From Apostichopus japonicus (taxonomy: Eukaryota; Echinodermata; Holothuroidea; Aspidochirotida; Stichopodidae), in the NCBI RefSeq assembly GCF_037975245.1, contig NC_092578.1:17925821-17989820 (forward strand): 64,000 nucleotides of DNA, given 5' to 3'. The translations under genes and the position numbers were made by a program. Below the pieces are notes generated by a model that saw nothing but the letters and a program-made list of their open reading frames with translations, did no database searches and was not told the DNA's origin. Positions 39,001 to 54,000 of the stretch are shown one piece after another (position 1 is the stretch's first letter; each line of letters starts with the position of its first letter).

Positions 39001-42000
39001 TATTCTGTAATGTTCATCGTAATATAGGCAAGTCTTCTAATCAGTAGTTTCCATAGCAACAGTCTTTCATGCCTTTTATTATGTTGTCATTGGCATCTTA
39101 TCATTGCAATCTTATATCGATTTACATCCATGAATTAAAGTGAAATCTGATGTTTTTTCGCATTGTTTATGGTGAATGCCAATGATAATATTAACAATGG
39201 GGATGTTCTTTGTATGTATTTCCACATCCCATCCATTGGTGTTCCAACCCCTCCTTCTCTTCGGTTAAATTACTCCCTGAGTACCGTCATTGTGAAGAAA
39301 AATAATAAGTAACTTTATTGTGAAGTCACAATACTGTGTAAATTCGTCTATTCAACTAACTATAAGCCAAATACATATTTCAGTACAACCACTGTTAAGA
39401 GTATCTTGCTGGTTGTTTGGAAGCACGTTTGACGAAGTAAAGTTTACCCTTTTAAACCCTACATTTGCCAATGAAAACTTGAATAGTCAATTTAGATATA
39501 TATTTTTTTCCAGATTATATTTTTATTTTTTAAATTTTTTTTTCTTCTACGTATTGTAGTCAGCTACAGAAGAGCCAGTCGCAGATGCCAAGCCCGAGGG
39601 GTGGTTCAGACATAGTTCCATATTGAATAACCTCGCAACAGAAGTGAAAGCTGTGCGGTACCAAATCAATGCCAGGAAGGCCAATCCTTTTGAGAAAGAG
39701 AAGGTGAAATTATGAAAAAAACAAATTTCCTTTTTGACAAGTGCAGCTGGTCGAGTCCTATTCAAAATTTATACTTTGAATTTGTTTCATCAAATTTGAG
39801 GTATTTGATGATGTAGAAGAGCATCATCATCATCATTCTTTAAATAAAAAAAAGATCAATTTTTGTTTTTCTTTCCCCTCAACATGTGCAACTGTGCTGG
39901 CACAGTATCTTGTTTCAAATGTTTCAGTTCAAATTGCTTGGAATTTTGTTTGCATTTGGCAGTCAGCTTTCTGTTACCGGGGTAACAGAGCAAAGAAATT
40001 AATAGCAGAGAAGCAGTACAGCTTTTATCATATCTATCAGTTTAGGCTTCACTTTGACCATCCCATGAGTAGTTCAAAGATTCGCTGCTACTTTGCTCGT
40101 TGCGAGGGGATTTGAATAAGATTTACAAGATGCATTCAAGATGATTACTTAACATTTAGAGGTTTTTTTTAGCCAAAAAGTTTGTGTTGTAATGAAATGG
40201 AATGATTTGCCCGAGTTGGTCGTACTTTCAAGAACTGATGGGTTTAGAAGGGCCTATACCATGAATGCTTTAAGAATTGTTGTTCAGCTTGTAATTTTGC
40301 TGTCGTATGCTTTTTTTTTCTTACATAAGGTTCTTGATTGGAGCTGCCTGTCCCTCCTAATTTTTTTAAACCCTACCAACCGAAATGAAAAGAAAAGAAA
40401 CTTATCATTAAAGCAGATATCTAACTGGCACAAAACCTTTCTCCCTCTTTCTTATTCCGCTATCAGGACTCGCACAATCACGCCCCTCCCTCCGGGGACA
40501 CCAATCAGTTTCTGGTATCTCTAATGATGGACGGTCAGTGGGTAGAACTCCTCAACACCCAGGGGTCAAATGAAGCCACTGCGGATCCCAACGATGGTAA
40601 GCTTGGCTTTACAGGCTGTATTAGCAGTCGACTGAAAACTGAAAAGGAACTAAAATTATTGGTGCATTTTGTAGAGGGTCAGGAAAAGGAGACTGCAAAA
40701 AAAGGAATAAAAACCCAACTTTGATTCTTTTGTTTGTAATAATGAATTTAGTCCTTGTACCATCATGATATAACATTCCTCATTTTTCACAAAACTAAAA
40801 AGTTTGCAACCATCGTGTAACTGCCTATTATGTAAGGGCATGCTTTGAAAGGAAAGTAGAAGTCTTGCCGAGTTGATAACCTGAAGAATACTATTGTGAA
40901 AAACTAAAACTTCCGTGGACAATTTCAAAAACATTTAGTGTATAGGGGATCTCTGAGTCAACAGAAATCTCTAAAGTGCAGGACATAAATTAGTTTTCAA
41001 ATTTTGCGTAGTAGTTTGGAAGACTCTGAATTTTGTCCTGATAAAATACTATAATTCCTTAAAGGAAACAAAACTACTATCCATATTTGAAATATGTATA
41101 GCAATATGCTCATTTTGCTTCCCAATACTGAATAAACTATTATCCCCTGCGCTTAGTTTATCTTGGCCGATCTCGATGATCGAGTGCCGGTGTGATCTTT
41201 AATTTATGCGTCCTCTTTCCGTAGAGTGGGTGAACATCCTGACCAACATGATAGAAACAGCCGAGGCTGGCGCCGTGGAGGTCCCCATGGAAACAGAAGA
41301 CGTTGCCTCCGGAGAAGATCGGCCGCCAGAACTACTCAACTTAGATAAACAGAAAACCACCAAAGGTGGGGAATTGAATCAGATATTAGCCTTTATGAGA
41401 AAATAATGGAAAATAATGGAATTTAAAGAATCTTCTTGAGTTGGTATTTTGATCAATTCCTTGCACTATTTGTTACTTAAGTTCCGCTAACAATCAGAAG
41501 CTTGACCAGCCACGTTTTATGATTTGGTGTATTTAGTTGAAGTGTGGGGATTGAAAAAGTTTGACAAATTGTTTTCTGGTGTGCTCTCTGCATTTGATTA
41601 TTTATACCCATTTGAAGAGTGTCTCGGTGAGGAAATGTTGAGTTCATGAAAAGAGCAGTGAAGAGGACTTTTCAGTTTCAGAATAGACACCTTAGTTTAT
41701 GTTAGCAGTTGAACCTTCAGAGTTGTCTTTTCAGTAAAAGTTGAAGGTTTACAGTCTTGTATGAGGCTAATGCCTCCTCACATGACTTTACAACTTAACC
41801 CCTGGTCATTGGTAACTTGTCACACCCACACACCAAAGTGTGCACAATTCAATCAGTCTCTCCTGGGGCACCCCAGTGCACCACATCCACATGTCCCCCG
41901 GGGGACTTCCCATAGGGTGCTGCCACAAACCGGCGCACACAACTATATTTACAAGTTACCTCACAAGTCCTCATTTATACACCTGGGTGAAGAGAGGCAA

Positions 42001-45000
42001 TGGAGATAAAGCGCCTTGCCCAAGGACACAACGCAATGATCTGGCCAGTGCCTTAACCACTTGACCACAACGCTCTCACTAAAGGGTTAACCTTTAGGGT
42101 TAACCTAAAGTGTTAACCATAGTTGTATGTGGGGGTGGGTGGGGAGGGGCACCCTAGCTGGTGGAAATGAGGTGCTGTAGGTGAGCTTTTGGAGCTTTCA
42201 AAACCGTAACAACTTGTGGTCTTCTATTTACTACTGACTTTTATGAAGATTCCTTTTTGCCTAGCTGCCAGGTCAAGTCTTCTTGATACATTCAATGAGT
42301 GTTTTTCTTTTACAAGCATTTTTTTTTCCCCCATTCCTCTTTTCTACTAGCTGATTCTGAAGGAAATATCAATGCCAAGCGTCAGAGGAAAGAGACTCCA
42401 CCGCCCGAATTTGTCACGAAACCCTTGAACGAGAGCATGATCAGTTTGCTGGTTAAACTGTACGCTAAACTCTCCAACAAAGAAGTGGCGTATCTGTCAC
42501 CGGACTTACGAGAGGTCGACAGCGCTCCTAGAGAGGTCGGTTTTTTGTAATTTGTTTGGAGCATTATTTTCTACGTGCCAGCATATCAGAGAGTGTAGTG
42601 ATGGGGGGAGTGAAAGCACAGGAAAAGGGGTGGGGGAGTTGGGTGGGTGGGGTGAGGGTAAGGCCTTATGAGAATGTGATATTTCAGCTATGGTATAGCA
42701 CAGTGTACTAGACACTGTTTATATTTAGTGTTAAGTTGCCTGATTAAACTCTAAAATCCACAAGATCTGAACAGCCAGAAACCTGAGTGTACTGTTCCAC
42801 ATAATTTAACTGAATAATGCAAAATATATTGAGTTCTAATAATTTCAGTTCCATCAATTTCCATGTGCTTCATTTCTTTTTCTGCATTTAATTTAGGTTC
42901 TTCACGGGCAAGGTCCAGACTACATCAAGAATGTTCTAGACAAGGCTTTCGCTGCAAGTCCTGTTTGTCGTGAAGTCATCAAAGCTATTTGTAAGAGAAA
43001 TTCAGCTGCTGGTGGGGACCAGGCCGGGAGTCGTGAGGGGTCACCAGAGGCTCATGAGATCAGGTAGATCCCATTCTTTAGAACTTTTATATCATCTTGC
43101 CGTGTTTGGTATTTAACCTTCAAGTCATTTGTCATAGCTGATTCATTCCAGAACTTTCTACTGCCTTTTGGAGCTCTGCAGATTTTCTTGAGTCGGTGTT
43201 TAGCCCCATTTAATTTTTAAGTACAAGGAGACAGGGTAATAATATAGCAATGTTTGAGGAACGGGTCAGTGTTTTCACAAGGAGAGGCAATATGCTTTCT
43301 TACGAACAGTTCTGATGGATCCACATGTAGGCAGTCTGAACAGAATGAAAGCTTTACCTGCATCTACACCTGTTTTGTGAATATATCTGATCATTGCACA
43401 TGTGGATGTTCCCATTAGAATGAAACATGTACAGAATACATATGTCTGGGAAATTGTAAACTATTTAACACTTTGCAATTTAGTTGTATCTTTAGCAAGT
43501 TAGGTCCACATATAGATTATATAATCAAAATTTCTATAATTGGATTTCATCAAACTACAAATATAATGTACCATGCACAAGTCTTGTTACCAGTTGTACA
43601 GCTTCCTTGTAACGTTTGATGTCTGTACCATGACTGTATCATTGTTTTCAACAAATTATTTGAATGATTATGCCAGTGAAAGGCAGCCCATGTTTATGGT
43701 CTTAGTTTCACCAGGTATCAGTTTAATCCTCATCCTGATCTATTTCTCTCTCCCCCCCTCCGTACCCCCCTTCATCCCCCGCCCTCCCACCACTTGATAA
43801 ACAGGAAGAAAAGGTCGATGGAGGCCAAGCGGAGAATGATAGCCAAGTTAGCTCAACAACAGAAGCAGTTTCTAGAGAGTGCCTTTAGTGAAGGTAAACC
43901 ATTTTTAAAATAATGTTATTAGTTTGTAATGGAGTGATAGAAACTGTCTAGTTTAATAAAAAAGCTTTCCTACAGTTTTCTCGTGGTCTTTGTTCAAGGC
44001 AGAAACTACTGTTTCCTTTGACTTTCATGAATAACCCGTAGTGCCACTTACACACCCCTAAAGGCATTCACAATTTTTGCAGGAATATTAGAAGGTGTTC
44101 TTGATTCTGTTTGTATAAATTGTGAAACAGAAAAGAAAAAACAAGGAAGGGTTTACATACAAATCCAGACAAGAATGATACAGAATTAAAGGGTGTGAAG
44201 ACTCTCGAACAAAGAAACGTCTCATGCCTGTCATCTGACCTAGTTTCGAATGAGGTGTAACAGAAGTGTTAGACACCACCATCGATCCCAGAAAATACAC
44301 GCACAGCTTGCTACCGTTGGTATATAGACACTAGTGTACAGTCAGTACATACAGCTGCGGTCAATACCCACAGCACAGTGTACATAGCAGCAATGGACAT
44401 CTCAGTTCTAGATAAAAGATAACAAGGTATCACGTTTCATTACTGTCTGCATATTGTAGTGACAAGAAGAAAACTTCATTTGCAAGCAACGGAAAGTTAA
44501 CTTTTTCAGAACGCGGCACACGGTTTGGGGCGAGTCTTCAATGCCTTTAAAACCGTGCTGTTCATGATTTGAACTTGTCAGCTAGACGTACCATTCACTT
44601 GCAATATCCCTTTGCGTCTCAATTTCAAGAGATTAAACTCGAGCAATAGTTGGTTGAATGTAACCTAGTCGTGACTTGTTTAAATATTCTTTACTCCAGT
44701 AAGTGGATCACAGTGGTTAGTCTGTGATGTCACCATGGTAAATGTACATCAAAAAGTTTTTCTATTCTTTTGTATAAACATCTTGTTTATCTGTCCTTGA
44801 AGTATGATACACTTGGAATGTCTGTTTATAGCTAAAGTGTTTTTTTTAGAATTTCATCAAAATGCAACTTTTTATTAGAGTTGAACATTGTCTCAGGGGC
44901 CCAAAAAGGTTATGGAGGTTAGTTAGTTAACCAGTTATATCTAGAAGTGAGCCATTATTTGACTTTAAAAGAGTATAGTTTTCTAGCATATTTGTTGCCG

Positions 45001-48000
45001 ATAGACCGATGGCCGTTATAAATGTGAAATAATTTGAATAACTCTCCCCAGGAATGGAAAGCATGATGGAAATGGACGGAGCTGCTTCTCGGGCGGAGGA
45101 GGAATTACCAGAGTACGAGTGCGTCATCTGTAGCCAGGTGGAACCCAGCACGGAAGATAATCCTTACGGAATGTGTGTACTCCTACAGACCACTAAAGGT
45201 CGGTGCCATGCTGTTATGTAATGGAAGGGCTGGGAGAGAGATTATAGTATAAGTGGGAACATGCATTGATTTGATAAGGGTGATGAAATGGTGGCTTGGG
45301 AATGGTATTGTGACTGTGTGTCAAGAGAATAGAGGGGGTGTGGGGGGGAAGGGTCTTATCCTGTGTGTGAGCGTTGTTTTCATTTCAATAACATTATTAG
45401 TTCTCAAAGAGATTATTATTATTGTTTTTGGTAAGTGTTGGTTGGTTATATGCCTAGCCAATATGGTTAACACATACTGGTGAGGAGATTAACCAGCCAT
45501 AGATGATGGAGCCATATGAGAAGAAATTATATTAATTTGAGTCAACGATGGATGAAATTGGGGAAAAGAGAAGGGTTGGGCCTCATAAAACCCAGCACGA
45601 AACAGTCGGGGGTTGCAAAGAACTTTTTGTCTCGTTGTTGGTGGTTCGGATGCCAGTAGAGTCAAGTGGTTTATGTTCTGGAAAGTTTTCTACAATATGA
45701 AACAAATATTTAAAAGAATAATTAAATGGAACCACAAAATGGCTCATTTTTGAGAATAATTTTAACTGGTGAATGCTCTGCAGAATAGGCACATTGGGTA
45801 TGCAAGTACAAATATGTACAAGGCAGGTTTCTTATGTACAGGAATCATCATATTTGATAAGAGACCAATTTCAAAGCCTTCAATGCCACTATGCCAAATT
45901 TGAGCACCTCTACAATAAACATTTTGAAATTATTTGCTGATGTTTTTTTGCGATAGCATCCTTCAAGTCATCAACTAGGCAAGAGTTTTGTTTTACTTTC
46001 AAACGTGCCCTAACATAATAGGCAGTTAATACTCGTAGCTATGTGAAATTTATCAATTTATTGTTCCACATTGCCAAAAAGACCAACAGCAATTTGTGAA
46101 TACTGAAAGGGTCTTATACTATAACATAAGACTGGATAACTTCGAGGAATTTCCATGGGGTAAATCTCTCATCTAGTAAAGAATTTCTTAGATTGATTTT
46201 TTTTTCTCCATTCTTTTTCCTGTTTATCCTTGTAAGCATAAATTTTTCATCTTAAGAGCAAGCGTATTTGACCTCTAACCTTTCTCATTTTCTTATAATT
46301 GTTTTCTCAGACTGTAAAATTATTTATTTCATCTTCATTTTGGGGTCCTCAGCTTTTGGTCCAAAACGGAAAACAGAGCACAGGAAAACCTTTCTTTTCA
46401 TTTTTGTATTTGTTTGTTTATGTTTCATAATATCTGGTTGTTTTCTTTCATTCTTTGTGTATAAATCATTAGTTCTCGGCCACCGAAGTCAAAGCGATGA
46501 ACCGGAGACGTTACCACTGACTGAAGATCAAAAGTTACACTCGAACAAGATGAAATGTTACCAGCTGGAAGCAAGTAGATGGGCCGATGCTACGGCGAGA
46601 TTTGAAAAGGTATCTCAGGCCGAGACAATTTGTATACACAGCATATTTCAAAGATAAAATCAATAAATATGCCCTCATGAAAACTGTGTTGATCACGGTG
46701 CACAGGATGGTTTGATGAAGCATAAAGATGTGGAATATTGAAATTTATTTTATATATTTTGCATGAGTGTATTGTGCAGAAAGCCGTGAAGAGACATCAG
46801 TTTTTGTCTGTTGTGCTCACTTTGAATTGCTCATAATTTATAGGTCTTTCTTCAGAATCTATGACAGTCTACCTTTTTGTGGTTTCTATCGAAAAAAGAT
46901 TTTTAATTTTTTTATCTCGTACAGTCATCTTGTCTGTCCAGCTTTTCTTTCAACTGGGAAGCGGGAATTCACATCCAGACCTGCGGCCATTACGTTCACA
47001 TCAAGTGTTTAAAATCTTTCACGGAATCGATAGGGGTAAGTCAGTGATTGTAACTCTCAGAAGCCGCGGCTCCTTGATTTCATTTATTTGTTCCGGACAG
47101 TGAAACTCTTTAATTGTCTGGCATGTGAACATATTTTTCATGAGATTATTTATCAGAAAATATGAAACGATGAGTCGACATTGGTTGAGTTTAATTTTTT
47201 TTTATATCTATATATGCTAGTTCCTGATTGCATTCATGTCCCACACCTGGAGAAACCAGATCGTAATTAGTAATATAATGCAAATTTTCAGATCATATTA
47301 TAAGCAAAATTGTTTCTTTTTTCTCTTTACTTACATTTCTATCATGGTTTGAATCACCACATACTTTGACATGCTAATGTTGCAACTGCGCTTCCTTTGA
47401 ACAATTTTACCAGAAAGGTTCCTTCACTTTGTACAGTGAAATGTGCTTCAGTTTTGCATAAATATTGGATATGAGGACATTTATATATTTTTGTACGCTC
47501 TAATATTTTGAAGGTACATTTTATAATTTGTTCATCTTTATATTTTATAGGAACGTTTTCATATCTATGTATATTATTATACATCTTATATGTTGTTTAC
47601 AATTTTTAATGTTTTGAGCTCTTGTTATCAACCAATTTGATGTTTGTATTTTTATATGATTGGCTGAATAAATATCTATCTATCTATAAATTGCAGATAA
47701 TATAATAAGCACCAAAGACATGCACGACATCTTTGTTGAGCAGCTTTTGGTAATGATAACGTTGTTTATATTTTTTGATCTATTTATTTGTTTTTGTTTT
47801 TAGTAACATTGTTGATTTCACATGTGTTTTCTTGTCTGTTGTTACACTTGTGTGATACAATATGTTATTGTTGATGTTTATGAAGTCCTTCCAAATATTT
47901 TCATCTTTTGCCTTCTTTTTTTTTTCTTCTCGTTTTCATAGGCTCATGACTTACAAGCCAGACACCTTCAGGTGAATGCTGGAGAATACGAGTGTCCAAT

Positions 48001-51000
48001 CTGCAGACAACTTGCCAACACCATACTGCCATGCTCGTTGCCAAGGCAACCTACATCAATGGCCAAATATACATGTAGCAATTTAGCTAAATTATCATTG
48101 CAAATATCCAAGAGGCTGGGCAGTGCAACCAGGCAGTTGAATTTGGTGAGCATTTCCGATCATGAAGTTTTTTTGAAAAAAGAAATATCTGGTGAACTTT
48201 TATGATTTTATTTTGGATTATCAACTAAATAAATTTCTGATTTTCCTTTGGAATTAAGTTCCCTGTAGTTTTTTTTGCCATCTATTTACAAACTTGTGTT
48301 TGCAAGATAGCATACAGTCATTGAGCATCTGACCTTAGTATGTATGTATGGACTTAAGGTTTTATTTTTCTACATTAATGAAGATAGTTCGAGAAGAATG
48401 TTTGAATGTGAAGGTTTGGAACACTTCTTGCTACCCGCAATCAAATTTCTCGCTCTGCATAAACACAAGATATTTCAAATTTCTTGTCACAAAACTGGTC
48501 TTTAGACATTGTTCAAATGTATTCCGATACGATGCAGGGCAAATAGGCTTTGCCGATTTTTCCTGGCAGAGCCCCGGTGAAGGTTTGAAGTGAATATGTA
48601 ATAGTAATATGCAAACCTATTCTACCAATATATATTCACTTTTCAGTCTCTGGTATTGAACCAGCATATCTGGTACATCAAACTAAGATGCAGTGAAGTC
48701 AATATCATCTCCATAGATCGTATCTTTGTGTCTTTCATCGCATCCATTGAAATTTCTCATTTTAGGGGAAAAATGAGTTTGAGATGGGCGTTTTCAAATT
48801 TACCGAAGACGTGTTTCGCCAACTCACCATGGAGCTGAGGAAAGCAGCTAGGGCGGATGCCGGAGGCCCATTTGCCTACTTTTGTTCGTTAGCTAGGTAT
48901 GTGACTATATGTGGTGTCAGGTCTGTTCTCTAGTTGGGGGCGGGAGGGGAGGGGGGGTCGGTAGATGGGATGGATTGTGTGTTATGTCTCGAGTTGGCAG
49001 GAGGGGGGTGTGGGACAGCTAGGATATAACCACGGGAAATTATTTATCTAGTAAAAATGCATAAAAAATTCTATGCATAATTGTCACAACATGACATAAA
49101 TCTGTGGATGTGTTTCAGTTTACATGCAGATTGCTATTACAGTATTTGTCTTAGTTGATGAGAAAAAATGGTACAGTGAATTCTGAAACTACTATGCACA
49201 CATGAGCACTAGAATTATTTGCTGAATTTAGCAGATAAAAGGGTCCTTGTTGAACCTTTTCAGGTCGTTTTATATTATAACAGGACTGATATATTCCTAT
49301 CTGTATTTTTACATATCTTTCTATCTTATTCATGTTATAGCTGCCTCATCTCTCTGCTGCGTTTAATCTCTCCATTTATTTTTCCCCTCTCATCTTCCAA
49401 GATATCATGCGTCTTAAAATATAGATATCTTTCTTTTTTTTAAAACCAAAGGACAAACATTGAGCTGTACCTGGTAAAACGAGGCGGAACTTTGTGTCGA
49501 ACTAAGCCAGATAAATCCGCAGACAGAGAACCCTTCCTAGGTAAGTCTTCCGTCCTGGAGTTAAGGCTGTTATTTTAATAAGTAAAGGAGCCATATGTGC
49601 ATGTGGGAGAAGTATATTACTATATTGCTTTTATAGCTGGGTGTATTACTGTTGAACATTTATAGCTGGGAATATAACTGTTGAGCATTTATAGCTGGGT
49701 ATATTACTGTTTAGCATTTATAGCTGGGTGTATTACTGTTGAGCATTTATAGCTGGGTATATTACTGTTGAGCATTTATAGCTGGGTATATTACTGTTGA
49801 GCATTTATAGCTGGGTATATTACTGTTTAGCATTTATAGCTGGGTATACTACTGTTGAGCATTTATAGCTAAGTGTATTACTGTTGAGCATGTTTAGCTG
49901 CGTGTATTACTGTTGAGCATTTATAGCTGGGTATATTACTGTTGAGCATTTATAGCTGGGTATATTACTGTTGAGCATTTATAGCTGGGTATATTACTTT
50001 TGAGCATTTATAGCTGGGTATATTACTGTTGAGTATTTATAGCTGGGTATATAACTGTTGAGCACTTATAGCTGGGTATATTACTGTTTAGCATTTATAG
50101 CTGGGTATACTACTGTTGAGCATTTATAGCTGGATATATTACTGTTGAGCATTTATAGCTGGATATATTACTGTTAGCACATAGCTGAGTATATTACTTT
50201 TTATCATCTGGGTATATTACAGTTTTAATCGTGTTCTGCAGCTACATATTAGTCAAGATGCTTATGGTTCTCAAACTCGTCATTTTCTTAATCCAGGTCT
50301 CCTTCTTGAAATATTCAGCTATTATTTGGATAAAGGTCCAAAGATACCTCTTCATAATACCTGGCAGAAAATCACAGGTCAATATAAACCATCCAAGTAA
50401 GTTTTTTTTTCTTTCCTTGATCGGTAAAGGTACACCCCCATCTCCACCTCGCCCCCATTTTGATTTGATTTAATTATGTAAATTTTAAGTTATATTTTGT
50501 CAAAATGCTGAAACTTGCAGACAAAGCTTATGTATGGTTAGAATTTTTCTGTGACCCTACGAAGAATAAAATTGTAACGTTCGGATCAATCAAAGCAAAA
50601 GAGAACCTTTTCAAATTTCTTTGAACGTGAACCTCGGCACGTTTCTATTCTGGCATTTCATCGTAAAATATTTGCGCTTTGATTTCTGCTGTGGTTCAAA
50701 TGATTGGAAAATCATGCTTGCTTACTTGGTTGGTTAGGTTTCTATTCCTCTGCTCTCTACTAGATCCGATCCCGAAGGGACCGTTCCGGTCCTGGTCCAA
50801 GACCCCATCACTCTCCTGTTCCTGCTGGTGTACCATCTTCCGCAGCCGATAACAAACGGTGAGTGTTTGCTGCCCTCGGTCGCTACGGTGAAGCAGTTTT
50901 ACTGACTCTCATTTGGTGGGTGAACATGAACACGAAGTGTGCATGAGAACTAAAATACACTGCTAGTGGGCAGTGTAGTGAACATGACTATTTGTTCAAA

Positions 51001-54000
51001 ACTTTTATAAAAGGTTGTTTTCTTTATTTTTTTACTGATAACGTTTTCTCCTTAACCTTCTAGATCACCTTCGGTGTGTCATCCTCGCTCTCTACAACCT
51101 TGTTCACGTACAAGCACTGACACGAATCGCCTGCAAGATGTCAGCCTCAGATAAGCATTCCTATCTGATACCAGCGGTAAGTTTTCGACCAGAATTTGTA
51201 TCATTTTCGTCTCCATCGACAAGAATCGCCTGCATTCATGAACCATAAAGTCGTCATAAAACCCATCGCCAACAAATATTGTACGTTTAAATTAGTCTTA
51301 TCACAGTCATGAGCTTTTTCCGCAAATTCGCGGAATATCTGTGATTTCTTTTCTACCTTGGGGACAAAAACTTATTATCCTAACACACTGTAGCATACGC
51401 AAACTGGAGCCTATACCGCAATTTTTGCAAAGTTCCGTGATTTTTTTTACCCCAGGCTCATCCCTGTTATCAGTAAACATTTCTTAACATTTCAATTCTG
51501 GATAGACACTTGCAGAAAGACAACATTCACTGGAAAACAATTTGCAGGATCAATATTTAAAAGTACCTTTTCAATTCAAGTTGAAATTTTGTTTTGGATT
51601 ATGCAATTTTATGCGTTGTCAGTGAGTAACCACTGCTTTTGTATCCAATGCATTGATATTTTTTGCTGAATGGGCAAGTTTCTAATTTTACAAAATTGTC
51701 AGTTAATTTTATTCTCTAGTCTGCAAGTTTTAATATATATACATATATTTTTTAAATCCAAACAGGAAACTTCTAGGCAGTCTGAAATGTCTGTTCTTTT
51801 GGGCCACATTATTCAACACTTGACTCACCTTAGACAGGGCTGGTTATACGTCGACATTTTCGGCAATGAAGAGGTGAGCAAAGACGCCAAAACTGAATGT
51901 ACGGCGACTATAACCATCAGTGTGTCTTTGGTGCTGCTATGCAGGCAGGCTGTCAGACCGATATATATGATTTAGGATCTATATAACAGAACCTAATTCC
52001 TAGATTTGACGGGAACTTTACGTTGATACATATATAGGCTGTCTGCTCTGAGATGAGTAGATGAAATCTTTTGACAGGGCTCTTGCATGAGATTTACTTC
52101 AAATGATTGGCATGCAGTGAAAGTTGACTTCATCGTCTAGCCTACGCTAGTTTCATACCCAACGTAGCAAGACTCGGATAGGATTGTCTCGTCATAATTC
52201 GCGTGTTCCATCATAGAAGCATTTTATGTCCTTTTTGGACCGATTTGAAAGCTTGTAAATAATATTAGGAAGGAAGGAAGGTACAGTGGGTTACAGTATT
52301 TCAAGAGAAATTATGATAAATTAAGATGAATCTGTTGGTTATGGCATTATTAAACAATGTACCTGCTTCCTCAATATCACGAATGCCAATTGGTAGTGTT
52401 CACTTTTTTTTAAATTTATTTTCTTAAATTTTAAAACTATATGAACTGCCAAATTTCTATCTTTGAATACGTATAATCATTTTGTCCGTAGTCTTGCATG
52501 ACCGTTTGGTCTCCACTGGCTATCGAGAATTATCTGAGCCAAGAGTGCTTGCCGTTCCTGAGGGTCGCTGCAATACTGCAAAATGTCATGTTTGATGTGA
52601 GGTTACCGGAAATTGAGGTAAATTGATTCCCTTTTGGGCAAAGCTTCCTGGGGGAGGGGGAGGGAGGGGGAGTCTAATGGTGTTAAATGTGATCGGAGGG
52701 TGCTTCTCTTGTTTATATGAAGTTGAAAGAACATGTTTTTTTTGTCAAGTCGTTAGAATGTATAAAATAACGGATTAAGATTTTGGCCTGCACTGAGTAG
52801 CCGATGTCATCATCTTTGAAGCCCTTAAAAGGAGCGTTCCAGGTGAATATGTTGAGAATCTCAATAGCTATGCAAATCTTACTAAAACTCAAACTCAAAT
52901 TTAAATTTGTTTCTTCCTTAAACTTTAAACATATGTCATACAGACATTTTATATATATATTTTTTTTGGGGGGGGAGGGGGCAGGGGTGGTACATACTTG
53001 CTTCTACATCAGCTAATCGGAACACCTTTTGGCACAAGCATGCACCTGGCACTGTGATTCGTAGTTGGATGAACCATCTTGTCCATCAATTATTTTGCCA
53101 TCAATTATTTTGTTTCCATCAATTGCAACCATCCATCAATTGCAACCATCAATTATTTTGCACATTTTCCTGTCAACGTTCCTCTTTCAAGAGTCCCGAA
53201 GCCGAGTTCCCGTCCCTCCTCTGTTACCTCCATCTTTCCTCTTCACCATCGGCCGAGATTCAGACGCACAAGTTCTCCATGCACAGTTCTCAGAGTATGG
53301 AGATTGCGCAGGGCAACCCCTTGGCCCTGATCCGATCTTGGTGCGAAGAGTTCAACCAATTTCTTCTGAAATGTTACGCAGCGGAGAAGTCTATACGGGT
53401 GCCTAAGGTTAGTGTCTTTGGGTTTTGTGGTTTTTGTGGTTTTCTTGTTCTCTCTTGTGGAGGGCATATTGCTTATCCGCGTTGTCCACATGTCCATGTG
53501 CCTGAATACTAAATTATAACACAGTGGCAGTATTCGCAGAGTAGTTTAAAACTGATATTGATATTGATAATGATATTGATAATGATATTGATAATGATAT
53601 TGATAATGATATTGATATTGATAATGAGTGACAAAGATGATAATGATATGATATTGATAATGATATTGATAATGATATTGATAATGAGTGACACAGATGA
53701 AAATAATATGACAATGATATTGGTATTGATAATGATATTGAAGATGAGTGACAAAGATGATAATGATATGATATTGATAATGATATTGATAATGATATTG
53801 ATCATGATATTGATGATGAGTGACAAAGATGAAAATAATATGACAATGATATTGATATTGATAATGATATTGAAGATGAGTGACAAAGATGATAATGATA
53901 TGATATTGATACTGATAATGATATTGATAATGAGTGACAAAGATGATAATGATATTGATAATGATATTGATAATGATATTGATAATGATATTGATAATGA

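Noticed and set aside
49636..50215. CRISPR-like regular repeats
   Set aside because: Repeats are directly abutting with no spacers, in an intron of an animal gene: a minisatellite.
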